Of a DNA stretch of 64,000 nt, positions 7,042 through 18,103 are shown one piece after another (position 1 is the stretch's first letter; every line of letters starts with the position of its first letter). The notes beneath the pieces were generated by a model that searched no databases, was not told the origin of the DNA, and saw only the letters and a program-made list of their open reading frames with translations. The translations under genes were made by a program, and so were the position numbers. Origin of the DNA: Halalkalibacter wakoensis JCM 9140 (GTDB taxonomy: Bacteria > Bacillota > Bacilli > Bacillales > Bacillaceae_D); the NCBI RefSeq assembly GCF_000513095.1, contig NZ_BAUT01000002.1, positions 62,001 through 126,000 of the forward strand, given 5' to 3'.

Positions 7042-9884
7042 ATGTCAAGCAAGGGGCACAAAGCGGAAGAACCATGGCAAGGGTTTCATGGTCCAAATCT
7101 TGGCGTAGCAATTGAGCTTTACGAAGAGTATTCTAAAAATCCAGAAGCTGTAGAAGAAGATTTACGAGAGTTATTTGATATTTGGGGTCCACCGCCTTCT
7201 GATAACGAAAGTCAATCCAGTACAAGTGCTGACCAAGTGTTTCTGCTGCCTCACCTAATATGGTTAGGAATTATGTTAATGCAGTTAAACTAGCAGATAT
7301 GATTAGAAGAAAAGGACATCTGGTTTCGGATATTAATCCAATTTTCCCTAAATCAGATCATCCGCAAATTTTAGAGTTAAGTCATTATAACCTAACAGAA
7401 GATTTTCTGAAGCAAGTACCGGTTGAAATGATCTGTGAGTTCGCTCCAGCCCATGTAAAAAATGGCTTGGATGCGATTAATTACTTAAAAGATGTTTATA
7501 CAAAGACAATCGCTTTTGAATTTAACCATGTTCACGATATGGAAGAAAGAGAATGGTTAATCAAAATGGTTGAGTCCGGTATGTACGTTCCGAATTTAAC
7601 CAAACAACAACGTGTAAATCTGTTAACGAGACTAACACAAGTAGAAGGTTTTGAGAAGTTCGTTCATCGTACCTTTGTCGGAGCGAAGCGTTTCTCGATT
7701 GAAGGACTAGATATGCTAGTTCCGATGTTAGACGAGGCAGTTCGTGAAGTCGTTCATGAAGGAACTCAAAATGTATTAATTGGGATGGCCCACCGTGGTC
7801 GTTTAAATGTTTTGGCCCACACGCTTAGCAAGCCATATAAAATGATCTTCTCAGAGTTTTTATATGCACCGAGCAAAAATTTAGATCCAGCTGGAGTGTC
7901 AGCAGGAATCAACGGTTGGACAGGAGATGTGAAGTACCACTTAGGTGCAGATCGTCAAATAAGAGAAGAAAATACAGCTGAAGCTACGGTTTCATTAGCA
8001 AATAATCCAAGTCATTTAGAATTTGTTAGTCCGATTGTTGAAGGATATGCACGTGCCGCTCAAGAAGTACGGACATCAAAAGGGTTCCCAGAACAGTCCG
8101 TGTCGAAAGCTTATTCAATCTTAATTCATGGGGATGCAGCATTCCCGGGACAGGGGATTGTCACAGAGACCTTGAACCTTAGCAGATTGAAAGGTTATCA
8201 GACTGGCGGGTCTCTTCATATAATTGCAAATAACAACATTGGCTTCACGACAGAAACGTATGATTCTCGTTCTACTACATATGCGAGTGATCCAGCGAAA
8301 GGATTTGAAATCCCAATCGTCCATGTCAATGCTGATGACCCAGAAGCGTGTTTAGCAGCAATTCATCTTGCTGTCCAATACCGTAAACGGTTTAAGAAAG
8401 ACTTCCTAATTGACCTTATTGGGTATCGTCGTTTCGGGCACAACGAAATGGATGAGCCAGCTGTGACACAACCATCCACTTATGCGATTATTCGCAAGCA
8501 CCCAACGGTTCGCAAAATTTATGCAGACCAGCTTGCTGAAAAATCAGTTGTTGAACAAACATATGGGGATACGTTAGATAACGAAACACAAGAGTACTTA
8601 CAATCGCAATATGATGATGTTATTGCTAACAAGACAAATCAACCAAAAGAAATGTCTCCGCCAGACTATGTTGTTAATGGTTTACCAAGAGTGAAGACGA
8701 GTGTTCCTTTCAATACATTGAAAGAGATTAATGATGAACTGTTAGCATGGCCGGAGTCGTTTAAGGCCAATGCCAAGTTGGAGAAAATTTTGAAGCGACG
8801 TCTTCAGTCATTTGAAGAAGGGGCGAAAGTGGATTGGGCGTTAGCAGAGACATTAGCCTTTGCTACAATCTTACATGATGGTACGCCGATCCGTTTAACG
8901 GGGCAAGATTCAGAACGTGGTACCTTTGCTCACCGTCATCTAGTGTTACATGACCGTGAAACAAATGATGTGCATACACCTCTTCAAACATTTGATAAGG
9001 CCAATGCGTCATTTGCTGTTTACAATAGTCCACTTTCAGAGCAAGCGGTTGTTGGTTTTGAATATGGCTATAATGTGCAAGCACCAGAAACACTTGTTTT
9101 ATGGGAAGCTCAGTTTGGTGACTTTGCCAATGGTGCTCAAGTCATGTTTGACCAATGGATTTCAGCTGGTCGAGCAAAATGGGGGCAAAAATCAGGTCTT
9201 GTCGTTCTATTGCCACACGGATACGAAGGACAGGGGCCAGAACACTCAAGTGGTCGTGTAGAACGCTTCCTCGTTTTAGCAGCGGAGAACAACTGGACGA
9301 TAGCTAACTGTACATCGGCAGCTCAATATTTTCATATTTTGAGAAGACAGGCGAAAATCCTTGAAAAAGATTCCGTTCGTCCACTTATTATCATGACACC
9401 TAAGAGTTTATTACGTAACCAAGTTGTTGCATCTAGTCATAATGAATTTACGGATGGCGAGTTCAAGCCTGTTTTTGAACAAGTTGGACTAGGCGACAGC
9501 CCGGAAAAGGTTGAGCGTATTGTGTTGTGTAGTGGAAAAGTGGCAATTGATTTAGCGGATCGAATTCAAAAAAATAGTGATCAAAATTGGGATTGGTTGC
9601 ACATTGCACGGGTTGAAGAGCTTTATCCATTCCCGAAAAAGCCAATAAGAGAACTATTTGCTCGCTTTGGTAATGCAAAAGAAATTGTTTGGGTACAAGA
9701 AGAACCAAAAAATATGGGCGCATGGCCGTTTATTGAATCAAGAATTCGTGAAATTACACCTGAAGGAACAGCGGTTAGTTACATTGGAAGAACGCACCGT
9801 TCAAGTCCTGCAGAGGGTGACCCAGTCGCACATAAAAAAGAGCAAGAACGTATTGTAACAGAATCATTGACACGTAAACAATAA
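7042..9884 (+). CDS. odhA: 2-oxoglutarate dehydrogenase E1 (odhA), split by a frameshift
   Basis: Thiamine-diphosphate E1 subunit of the 2-oxoglutarate dehydrogenase complex in the TCA cycle. The first 65 or so codons ([20 protein letters not shown], then [13 protein letters not shown]) are the conserved N-terminus; the remaining frame, open from before 7260, starts [18 protein letters not shown] and runs to the normal end with E1 motifs such as [22 protein letters not shown] and [10 protein letters not shown]. Joining them needs one extra base near 7237-7240 (reading ..DQVVSAASPN..), giving about 947 residues, close to the family size (B. subtilis about 944). The internal ATG at 7260 has no ribosome site. 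Because three other genes here show the same single-base G/C loss, a sequencing error is more likely than a true pseudogene. RBS AGGAGG at the 5' start; odhB follows 15 bases later. Confidence 0.9.
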
Positions 9885-9899
9885 GAGGAGGCCTTTTCC

Positions 9900-11156
9900 G
9901 TGATTGAGATAAAAGTACCAGAACTTGCAGAGTCGATTACAGAAGGAACGATAGCTCAATGGTTAAAACAAGTTGGGGATCAAATTAACCAAGGTGAGTA
10001 CATTGCAGAACTGGAAACAGATAAAGTAAACATTGAAATTGTTGCTGAGCATTCTGGTGTGATTAAGGAATTTAAAAGAGAACCTGGTGACACAGTAGAA
10101 GTTGGCGAAGTCATCGCTGTTATTGATGAAACTGGTAGTGCTGCTACTAGCGCTACTAGTGAAGAAAAAGCAGAGGCTACTCAAGAAGAGCCGAAAAAAG
10201 AAACAGTGCCAGCTGCGAAAGAAGAAGCGACTTCAGCATCTTCAACAGATCGTCCACTAGCTTCACCAGCAGCTAGAAAATTAGCACGTGAAAAAGGGAT
10301 TGATTTGAGTGCTGTTTCTACAGCTGACCCATTAGGACGTGTTCGCAAACAAGATGTTGAAACACATGGTTCGAGACCACAAGCTCAACCATCGCAGGCA
10401 CCAGCTGCTCCGAAAAAGAGCCCAGCTGCACCAGTGGCTTCAGATGATCCAGCTAAGCCAGTTGAAAGAGTAAAAATGTCTCGCCGTCGCCAAACAATTG
10501 CGAAACGTTTAGTAGAGTCACAACAAACTGCAGCAATGTTAACGACTTTTAATGAAGTGGATATGACAGCTGTAATGGATGTTCGTAACCGTCGTAAAGA
10601 CGCATTTGTTGATAAAAATGGCGTAAAGCTTGGTTTTATGTCTTTCTTTACAAAAGCAGTAGTTGGAGCATTAAAAGAATTCCCGCTTCTTAATGCTGAG
10701 ATTCAAGGCGATGAGTTGCTTATTAAGAAATATTACGATATCGGTTGTGCAGTATCAACAGATGAAGGATTAGTTGTTCCTGTATTACGTGATGCAGACC
10801 GACTAAGTTTTGCCGGTATTGAAAAAGGAATTGGTGAGCTAGGTAAGAAAGCTCGCGATAATAAATTATCGATCTCTGATTTACAAGGTGGAACGTTCAC
10901 CATTACAAATGGTGGGGTATTTGGATCATTAATGTCTACACCTATCTTAAATGCTCCTCAAGTTGGAATCTTAGGAATGCATAAAATTCAATGGCGTCCA
11001 GTAGCGCTTGATCAAGAGCGTTTTGAAAACCGCCCAATGATGTACATTGCACTTTCTTATGATCACCGTATTGTTGACGGGAAAGAAGCAGTAGGTTTCC
11101 TTGTGAAAATAAAAGAACTACTAGAAGACCCAGAATCCCTTCTTTTAGAGGGCTAA
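9900..11156 (+). CDS. odhB: Dihydrolipoyl succinyltransferase E2 of 2-oxoglutarate dehydrogenase
   Basis: A 418-residue E2. It has an N-terminal lipoyl domain (residues 1-76) with the lipoylated lysine in ELETDKVN (K42), an Ala/Glu/Pro-rich linker, a peripheral subunit-binding domain (about 118-156, [16 protein letters not shown]), a second linker, and a C-terminal acyltransferase domain with the catalytic SYDHRIVDG (about residue 387). The start is GTG with a GAGGAGG site eight bases upstream. It transfers succinyl groups from E1 to CoA. It is co-transcribed with odhA and followed by a strong terminator; no E3 (lpd) gene is present, as in B. subtilis. Confidence 0.95.
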   Translation: MIEIKVPELAESITEGTIAQWLKQVGDQINQGEYIAELETDKVNIEIVAEHSGVIKEFKREPGDTVEVGEVIAVIDETGSAATSATSEEKAEATQEEPKKETVPAAKEEATSASSTDRPLASPAARKLAREKGIDLSAVSTADPLGRVRKQDVETHGSRPQAQPSQAPAAPKKSPAAPVASDDPAKPVERVKMSRRRQTIAKRLVESQQTAAMLTTFNEVDMTAVMDVRNRRKDAFVDKNGVKLGFMSFFTKAVVGALKEFPLLNAEIQGDELLIKKYYDIGCAVSTDEGLVVPVLRDADRLSFAGIEKGIGELGKKARDNKLSISDLQGGTFTITNGGVFGSLMSTPILNAPQVGILGMHKIQWRPVALDQERFENRPMMYIALSYDHRIVDGKEAVGFLVKIKELLEDPESLLLEG

Positions 11157-11159
11157 TAA

Positions 11160-11196
11160 AAACGAGGCTGACGTATAGTCGGCCTCGTTTTTTTTA
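11160..11196 (+). terminator. Terminator of odhAB
   Basis: Stem AACGAGGC-GAC / GTC-GCCTCGTT followed by eight T. Confidence 0.92.
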
Positions 11197-11363
11197 TTGG
11201 CTGTTTCGTTAAAGATTGTTGCAAATCGTATTCCTCCTATTGAGAAGGGCACAATGAAACGAACATGTGAACAGGCAGCCCCAAAACAACAAAGTATGCG
11301 AAAAACAGCTTGTAATTATTAAAATTTTGTAACAAAGTTTAATTAAGTTGGCATTTATCGTAG

Positions 11364-11393
11364 TTGACAGTATAATGGAAACATACATATAGA
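11364..11393 (+). promoter_or_regulatory. Sigma-A-type promoter
   Basis: Consensus TTGACA (11364-11369), an 18-base spacer and TATAGA (11388-11393), 25 bases before the start of the small gene at 11419. The 166 bases between the odhB terminator and this promoter hold no other visible feature. Confidence 0.6.
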
Positions 11394-11418
11394 ATGAGAT
11401 GAAAGTGAGTTGAGTACA

Positions 11419-11619
11419 ATGATTCATCAAACATGGGCAAATAAAGAAACAATTCGTACCATTGAATGTGTTCATACAGATGCAAAAAAATATATGGTTA
11501 ATCGTGCGTTAACAGCAGGGAAAGCATATGAATTAAAAAATGAAACGGAAGAATTTTATTTTGTGATTGATAATACGGGTAAAATTGGCGGGTATTATAA
11601 AGATTACTTCAAAGGATAA
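11419..11619 (+). CDS. Small conserved Bacillus-type protein of unknown function
   Basis: Encodes 66 residues, MIHQTWANKETIRTIECVH.., rich in Lys, Tyr and Gly, ending GKIGGYYKDYFKG; no signal or membrane segment. It reads like a compact beta-sheet protein, and I recall similar short proteins in other Bacillaceae without a known role. ATG at 11419 is preferred; an upstream in-frame TTG at 11410 abuts the weak AAAGTGAG site. A promoter lies upstream and a terminator immediately downstream, so it is monocistronic. Confidence 0.65.
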   Translation: MIHQTWANKETIRTIECVHTDAKKYMVNRALTAGKAYELKNETEEFYFVIDNTGKIGGYYKDYFKG

Positions 11620-11646
11620 GGCAGCGAAGGCTGTCTTTCTTTTTTG
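11620..11646 (+). terminator. Short terminator
   Basis: Six-base-pair stem GGCAGC/GCTGTC (one G-T pair), GAAG loop, then TTCTTTTTT. It ends about 25 bases before the DedA gene start. Confidence 0.75.
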
Positions 11647-11670
11647 ATCATTGGACAAAGGGGGGATTAT

Positions 11671-12276
11671 ATGGTGGATTATTTCATTTTTATTGATTTT
11701 ATTAGGCAATATGGATACATTGCGTTGTTTTTTATCGTTGCAGTAGGGTTGTTTTTCTTTCCTGTTCCAAATGAAATTCTTTTAATGAGTGGTGGATTAT
11801 TAGCAACAACCAAATTGTTAGATCCGTTGCCAACATTTCTAATTCTTTTCAGCAGCATTTTGCTCCATGGAACCATTTTGTACGTCATCGGATATGCTGT
11901 AAATCAGCATGCGCATTTTGATCATCGAAAACAATCAATCTGGCATTCTCGTGCTGAAAAAGGTAGAGAACTACTTGATGAATACGGATTAAAAGCTGCA
12001 AGCTTTAGTTACTTTTTCCCATTTATTCGACACGCTGTACCATTTAGTATCGGTATGTCCGGTATTACGTACCGATTCTTTGCCTTGATTGGATTTAGCT
12101 CAGCCTTTATCTGGTTATCTATTTATTTCTTTATAGGCTTTTATTATGGTCAATCGATAACAGACTGGACGTCGTTCGTTCAACAGTTACTTTATGCCTT
12201 GTTTGCTGTTTTAGCAGTAATCATTGTTGTGCAATTCATCAAAAGACGAAAACAGCGTCAGCGTCATATGTCTTAA
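11671..12276 (+). CDS. DedA-family membrane protein
   Basis: A 201-residue polytopic protein with 5-6 membrane helices. The DedA/SNARE-associated signature is visible as F-F-F-P-V-P-N-E near residue 30 (family form F..P.PGE) and FSYFFPFIRHAVPFSIGMSG near residue 115 (family form F-x-R-x-x-P-x-x-x-x-x-x-G with the key Arg). Family members act in lipid-carrier recycling and proton-dependent membrane homeostasis. Start at the ATG preceded by AAAGGGGGG; an in-frame upstream start would extend into the terminator of the previous gene. It has a basic C-terminal tail. Confidence 0.8.
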   Translation: MVDYFIFIDFIRQYGYIALFFIVAVGLFFFPVPNEILLMSGGLLATTKLLDPLPTFLILFSSILLHGTILYVIGYAVNQHAHFDHRKQSIWHSRAEKGRELLDEYGLKAASFSYFFPFIRHAVPFSIGMSGITYRFFALIGFSSAFIWLSIYFFIGFYYGQSITDWTSFVQQLLYALFAVLAVIIVVQFIKRRKQRQRHMS

Positions 12277-12315
12277 TGATTAGCTGATAGCTGTTTTCGT
12301 GTTCTGTTCAGTGTA

Positions 12316-12348
12316 CAAATAGGATGACGTTTTACGCCACCCTATTGT
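12316..12348 (-). terminator. Stem-loop after the ABC-F gene
   Basis: AATAGG-TG-CG paired with CG-CA-CCTATT with two small mismatches, immediately downstream of the minus-strand gene ending at 12354. T-tract weak, so efficiency is uncertain. Confidence 0.5.
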
Positions 12349-12353
12349 CCAAA

Positions 12354-13979
<1,626 letters not shown>

Positions 13980-14079
13980 TTATACCATTCATTGTAGACA
14001 AGGGGCTAGTATTCTAACGTTTTTTTTCTAAGAAAGCTCTCTCGACCGATTCTTTTCGACATGGTACGATAAATAAGAC

Positions 14080-14343
14080 CTATATATATGAGAAAAAATA
14101 AACAGCTAAGCCACCAACAGTCGCAAGCATCGTAATTGTTAATAATTTAGTCGAACGCATCGAATAATTAACAATGATTGCACCTAATAGAACAGCAAAG
14201 TAAAGTGAAAAATCTAGTGGGAAAAGCCGAATGGCTGTAACAAAGCGTTCACCTGTAAACAACATGATAAAGATAGGTGCCAACATAATTAATGAAACGA
14301 TCACTAAACAGAATGTATTTTTTTGTTTTAATGTCATGTTCAT
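14080..14343 (-). CDS. Small three-helix membrane protein
   Basis: Encodes 87 residues. It has three hydrophobic segments (about residues 10-28, 37-58 and 66-86) and a Lys-containing N-terminus. Start ATG at 14343 follows AGAGGTGAT at good spacing; a longer in-frame ORF upstream would run into the recQ promoter region. Family not recognised. Divergent from recQ. Confidence 0.6.
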   Translation of the reverse strand: MNMTLKQKNTFCLVIVSLIMLAPIFIMLFTGERFVTAIRLFPLDFSLYFAVLLGAIIVNYSMRSTKLLTITMLATVGGLAVYFFSYI

Positions 14344-14417
14344 TTTATCACCTCTAAAGTAAGTGTTTACTTTTAAAATGTCCAAAGATTGATTTATCAT
14401 TCAAAACAAGGGGGACA

Positions 14418-16532
14418 ATGATGGAACAGACAATGCTACAACTAGCTCAAGAAAAGTTAAAAACGATTTATGGGTATGATGATTTTAGAGAAGGACAAGG
14501 ACGAATCATTCAAAATGTCCTAAACCAGATGGACACGATTGGAATTATGCCAACCGGTGGAGGGAAATCCCTTTGTTATCAAATTCCGGCATTAGTGTTA
14601 CCAGGTATTACTTTGGTTATTTCTCCATTGATCTCTCTGATGAAGGATCAAGTTGATGCGTTACATGAGCTTGATATAAAGGCTACATATATAAATAGTA
14701 CATTAACGGCGACTGAAGAAAGGAAGAGGCTTGGACAAATCAAAGAAGGGTACTATAAGCTCGTCTATGTAGCACCCGAACGGTTAACACATCCACAATT
14801 TCAGCACCTTCTTGCTAACACATCTATTTCCTTAGTAGCCATTGATGAAGCGCATTGCATGTCTCAATGGGGACATGATTTTAGGCCTAGTTATTTGCAC
14901 ATCACTTCATGGTTAGAGCAACTACCTCAAAACGTAACGGTGCTTGCCTTGACAGCAACAGCGACACAACAAGTTTGTGCAGATTTGCAACAATTTTTGC
15001 AAATTAATACAGAAAATGTTATAGCAACTGGATTTGAACGGGACAATCTAAGATTTGAAGTGAAAAAAGGTATAAATAAACAAAAATATATGCATGCGTT
15101 TTTGGCATCACGTAAAAATGAGTCTGGGATCATTTATGCATCAACAAGGAAAGAGGTAGAAAAGATTTACCAAGATCTTCAAGTCAAAAAATTTGATGTC
15201 GCTTGTTACCATGGAGGGATGAACGAAGGAGACCGTTCAGCTGCTCAAGAAGCGTTTATTCATGATAAAGCGAAGATAATTGTGGCAACAAACGCGTTCG
15301 GGATGGGGATTGATAAATCAAATGTCCGTTATATCTTACACTATAACTTGCCAAGAACCATTGAAGCCTATTACCAGGAAGCAGGACGAGCTGGCCGAGA
15401 TGGAGAGGCGAGTGATTGCGTCTTATTGTTTAGTCCACAAGATGTTCGAACTCAGGCCTTTTTAATTGAGCAGTCAGATCGTACAGAAGACCGACAAGAA
15501 ATGGAATACAAAAAATTGCAACAAATGACTGGTTTTTGTCATACAGAAAGGTGTTTGCAACAATATATTTTGCACTATTTTGGTGAAAATACAACTAAGA
15601 CTTGCGGTAAGTGCTCAAACTGTATGCAAACCGGTGAGAAAATCGATCGAACACGAGAGGCTCAAATGGTGTTCTCGACTATTAAGCGAGTGAGAGAACG
15701 TTTTGGGAAAACGATGATTGCTCAAATTTTAGTTGGTTCGAGCAATCAAAAACTTAAACAGTTGCAATTAACGAAAGTAACAACATACGGTCTTCTAAGT
15801 CATTGGACTCAAAAAGATGTAGTAGAGTTGATAGATGTTCTAACTGCGGAAGAGTATTTGCAACCAACTGGTACAACCTATCCAACGATTCAGTTGACAG
15901 ATAAAACACTCCCGATCTTAAAAGGGGAAGAACATTTTTATGTTACAGAAACGATTTCTCCAGAAGAACCGCAGGAACAAGACGAAGTATTTGAGGCGTT
16001 ACGTGATTTACGAAAACAACTATCGACAGAGAGTAATATTCCGCCATATATGATTTTCTCTGATCGTACGCTTAAAGAAATGAGTCGCTTTATTCCACAA
16101 ACGATAGAAGAATTTGCAACGATTTCTGGGGTAGGGGAACAGAAAAAAGAGAAATACGGAAAGATCTTTTTGGACGTACTAACAACGTTTAATCAAATTG
16201 AATCAAGTGGAGCCATTGCAGGAGATACAACAATCAAACGAAAAAGCAAAAAAGGACAATACGTGGAGACTGCCAAACGTTTTAAAGCAGGCGAAACAAT
16301 TGAACAATTGGTGAACACGCTATCTCTAACAGAACAAACGATTATCAAGCACCTTGTAAGAGCGGAACAAGAGGGTATGAACCTGAACTTATCTGATTTA
16401 GTAAAGGAAGAGCATAAACAACTCATATTAAAAGCAGCTAAAGAGGTGGGGACAGAATTCCTCAAACCGATTAAAGAAGCTTTACCAGAGGAGATTACGT
16501 ATCAAGAAATTCGTTTTATTTTAGGGAAGTAG
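14418..16532 (+). CDS. recQ: ATP-dependent DNA helicase RecQ
   Basis: A 704-residue superfamily-2 3'-5' helicase for recombination and fork repair. Seen: Q motif and Walker [13 protein letters not shown] (about residue 44), [15 protein letters not shown] (about 142), helicase motif [12 protein letters not shown], the RecQ zinc site cysteines (CHTERC near 374, CGKCSNC near 398), a winged-helix RQC domain, an HRDC domain (about 520-590) and an extra C-terminal helix-turn-helix region ([20 protein letters not shown]). It is longer than B. subtilis RecQ (about 591), mainly because of this C-terminal module. Two adjacent ATG codons follow GGGGG; either may be used. Confidence 0.92.
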   Translation: MMEQTMLQLAQEKLKTIYGYDDFREGQGRIIQNVLNQMDTIGIMPTGGGKSLCYQIPALVLPGITLVISPLISLMKDQVDALHELDIKATYINSTLTATEERKRLGQIKEGYYKLVYVAPERLTHPQFQHLLANTSISLVAIDEAHCMSQWGHDFRPSYLHITSWLEQLPQNVTVLALTATATQQVCADLQQFLQINTENVIATGFERDNLRFEVKKGINKQKYMHAFLASRKNESGIIYASTRKEVEKIYQDLQVKKFDVACYHGGMNEGDRSAAQEAFIHDKAKIIVATNAFGMGIDKSNVRYILHYNLPRTIEAYYQEAGRAGRDGEASDCVLLFSPQDVRTQAFLIEQSDRTEDRQEMEYKKLQQMTGFCHTERCLQQYILHYFGENTTKTCGKCSNCMQTGEKIDRTREAQMVFSTIKRVRERFGKTMIAQILVGSSNQKLKQLQLTKVTTYGLLSHWTQKDVVELIDVLTAEEYLQPTGTTYPTIQLTDKTLPILKGEEHFYVTETISPEEPQEQDEVFEALRDLRKQLSTESNIPPYMIFSDRTLKEMSRFIPQTIEEFATISGVGEQKKEKYGKIFLDVLTTFNQIESSGAIAGDTTIKRKSKKGQYVETAKRFKAGETIEQLVNTLSLTEQTIIKHLVRAEQEGMNLNLSDLVKEEHKQLILKAAKEVGTEFLKPIKEALPEEITYQEIRFILGK

Positions 16533-16607
16533 AAGTGATGTATGGTAAAATAAACACAATGTATATAAGCACAGAAAGATGTACTAGTGATAAAGGGGAA
16601 TGTAGAA

Positions 16608-17456
16608 ATGACAATTAAGATTGTAACGGATTCAACATGTGATTTAACAGAAGACATTATCAAGACATACGGTATTGAGGTTGTACCCTTATCTATTTCA
16701 GTAAATGGAAAGACGTATTTAGATGGAGTTGATATCACAAAGCAAGAATTTATCAATATCTTAACTTCATCTGCCGAGTTGCCAAAAAGCTCGCAACCAT
16801 CTGTGGGGTATTTTGAGGAAACGTATCGTCGACTTTTAGACGAGCCGGGTGTTACAAATGTTATTTCAATTCACTTAACTGAGGGAATGAGTGGTACGTT
16901 TAACTCGGCTCGGACCGCAGGAGATATGGTTGGGGATAACGTGACCGTCATCAATTCTGAGTTCATTTCACATGCCTTAGGGTTTCAAGTTGTGGAAGCG
17001 GCACAAATGGCTCAAAATGGATCTAGTGTGAGTGAAATTGTAGAACGGTTAGGTGAAATACGGGCTAATACTTCGTTATATCTCATGGTTGATACACTTG
17101 AATATCTTGCAAAAGGCGGACGAATTGGCCGTGGAAAAGCGTTATTAGGATCTTTATTGAAAATAAAACCTATTGCTTCTTTAGCTGATGGTGTATATAC
17201 ACCGGTTACGAAAGTCCGGACGCATCTACAAATGATTGATTACTTTAAAAAGCAATTTATTGAAGAGACAGAGGCTTTTAAAGTAAAAGCAGTGGGAATT
17301 GCTCATATTGAGGCAGCATCATTAGCGAATAAATTGAGAGATGCTCTTCAACAAGTAAAGCATGTTCCTGTAACCATTACGGAGACCTCACCGATCATTA
17401 GCACACACACTGGCCCTGGTGCTATTGCTTTAATGTATTATAAAGATAAAGAGTAA
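16608..17456 (+). CDS. degV: DegV-family fatty-acid-binding protein
   Basis: A 282-residue DegV/FakB protein. It starts MTIKIVTDSTCDLT, the typical N-terminal strand and loop; the fatty-acid-contact segment GMSGTFNSA lies near residue 90 and LEYLAKGGRIGRGKALLGS near 165; the C-terminal HTGPGAIALMY is also conserved. Members hold a fatty acid for phosphorylation by the FakA kinase, which is not in this window. Start ATG with AAAGGGG nine bases upstream. Located 75 bases after recQ with no terminator between, so read-through is possible. Confidence 0.88.
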   Translation: MTIKIVTDSTCDLTEDIIKTYGIEVVPLSISVNGKTYLDGVDITKQEFINILTSSAELPKSSQPSVGYFEETYRRLLDEPGVTNVISIHLTEGMSGTFNSARTAGDMVGDNVTVINSEFISHALGFQVVEAAQMAQNGSSVSEIVERLGEIRANTSLYLMVDTLEYLAKGGRIGRGKALLGSLLKIKPIASLADGVYTPVTKVRTHLQMIDYFKKQFIEETEAFKVKAVGIAHIEAASLANKLRDALQQVKHVPVTITETSPIISTHTGPGAIALMYYKDKE

Positions 17457-17465
17457 CAAGCGTAT

Positions 17466-17500
17466 AAAAAAGAGTGATTCAACTAGGAGTCACTCTTTTT
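17466..17500. terminator. Bidirectional terminator after degV
   Basis: Stem AAAAAGAGTGA-T / A-TCACTCTTTTT with T and A tracts on both sides. It also contains the stop codon of the minus-strand micro-ORF ending at 17483. Confidence 0.88.
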
Positions 17501-17596
17501 ATTTTGGCTTGTTTTAGCCATTTGGATATAACAAAAAATCAGACAGCCAGTTCCTAAAAAAGAGCAAACATATTGTAAGATTCGCATCGTTTCCAT
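17483..17596 (-). CDS. Micro-ORF: 37-residue single-pass membrane protein
   Basis: Starts METMRILQYVCSFLGTGC and encodes 37 residues: one hydrophobic segment (about residues 5-24) with two Cys, then a polar tail NKKSDS. The support is its ribosome site: AAGGAGGAG eight bases before the ATG (17605-17613), among the strongest in the window. The stop lies inside the bidirectional terminator shared with degV. It would be read divergently from the SCP2-domain gene. No family recognised. Confidence 0.55.
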   Translation of the reverse strand: METMRILQYVCSFLGTGCLIFCYIQMAKTSQNKKSDS

Positions 17597-17713
17597 TTCC
17601 TCATCTCCTCCTTCTTTATACTGTCTCTATAGACAGAGAATTCTATTCAAAACAAAAAAAGGAATCGCTTACATAAAAGTTGAATATCTATAGACAAGAA
17701 AGGAGGGGATTAG

Positions 17714-18046
17714 ATGAGTGCGATAGAGGAGATGAAATTGTTCGTCAACAAAGTGAACAATCATCCAGAACACATTGCTGAAGAGAAAAGGCGCGGCTTT
17801 CAATTTGATATAAAAAACGATCGCTCTGTTCAGATCATTATAGAAGAGGGCAGTATTACATTGTATGAAGAAAAAAAGGTGGAACCAGACTTGACTCTGA
17901 CTTTGTCCGAAGGGGATTTAATGAAATTATTAAAGGATGAGTTAAATACGACAATGGCTTTTATGACAGGAAAAGTAAAAGTAGATGGAAAGATTGGTCT
18001 TGCATTAAAGTTGCAGGAGCTAGTAAGAAAGTATCAGTCCATATAA
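17714..18046 (+). CDS. SCP2 sterol-carrier-like domain protein
   Basis: A 110-residue protein that is essentially one SCP2 domain: an N-terminal helix, FQFDIKNDRSVQIIIEEGSI strands, the PDLTLTLSEGDLMKLL segment and the FMTGKVKVDGKIGLALKLQ C-terminal helix typical of the lipid-binding fold. The ligand is unknown; bacterial stand-alone SCP2 proteins bind lipids or acyl-CoA. RBS AAAGGAGGGG directly upstream. A CTATAGACA motif occurs twice in its upstream region (17627 and 17688). Confidence 0.8.
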   Translation: MSAIEEMKLFVNKVNNHPEHIAEEKRRGFQFDIKNDRSVQIIIEEGSITLYEEKKVEPDLTLTLSEGDLMKLLKDELNTTMAFMTGKVKVDGKIGLALKLQELVRKYQSI

Positions 18047-18050
18047 AAAA

Positions 18051-18096
18051 CAACAGGAAAGCATCCTAAGATAACGATAGCTTTCCTGTTGAAAAA
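18051..18096. terminator. Bidirectional terminator
   Basis: Twelve-base-pair stem CAACAGGAAAGC/GCTTTCCTGTTG with a 17-base loop between convergent genes. Confidence 0.85.
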
Positions 18097-18103
18097 TAAG
18101 TAA

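Noticed and set aside
7042-7293. Programmed -1 frameshift in odhA
   Set aside because: No slippery heptamer at the junction (GTGTTTCTG) and no downstream structure seen; single-base loss in G/C context recurs in three other genes.
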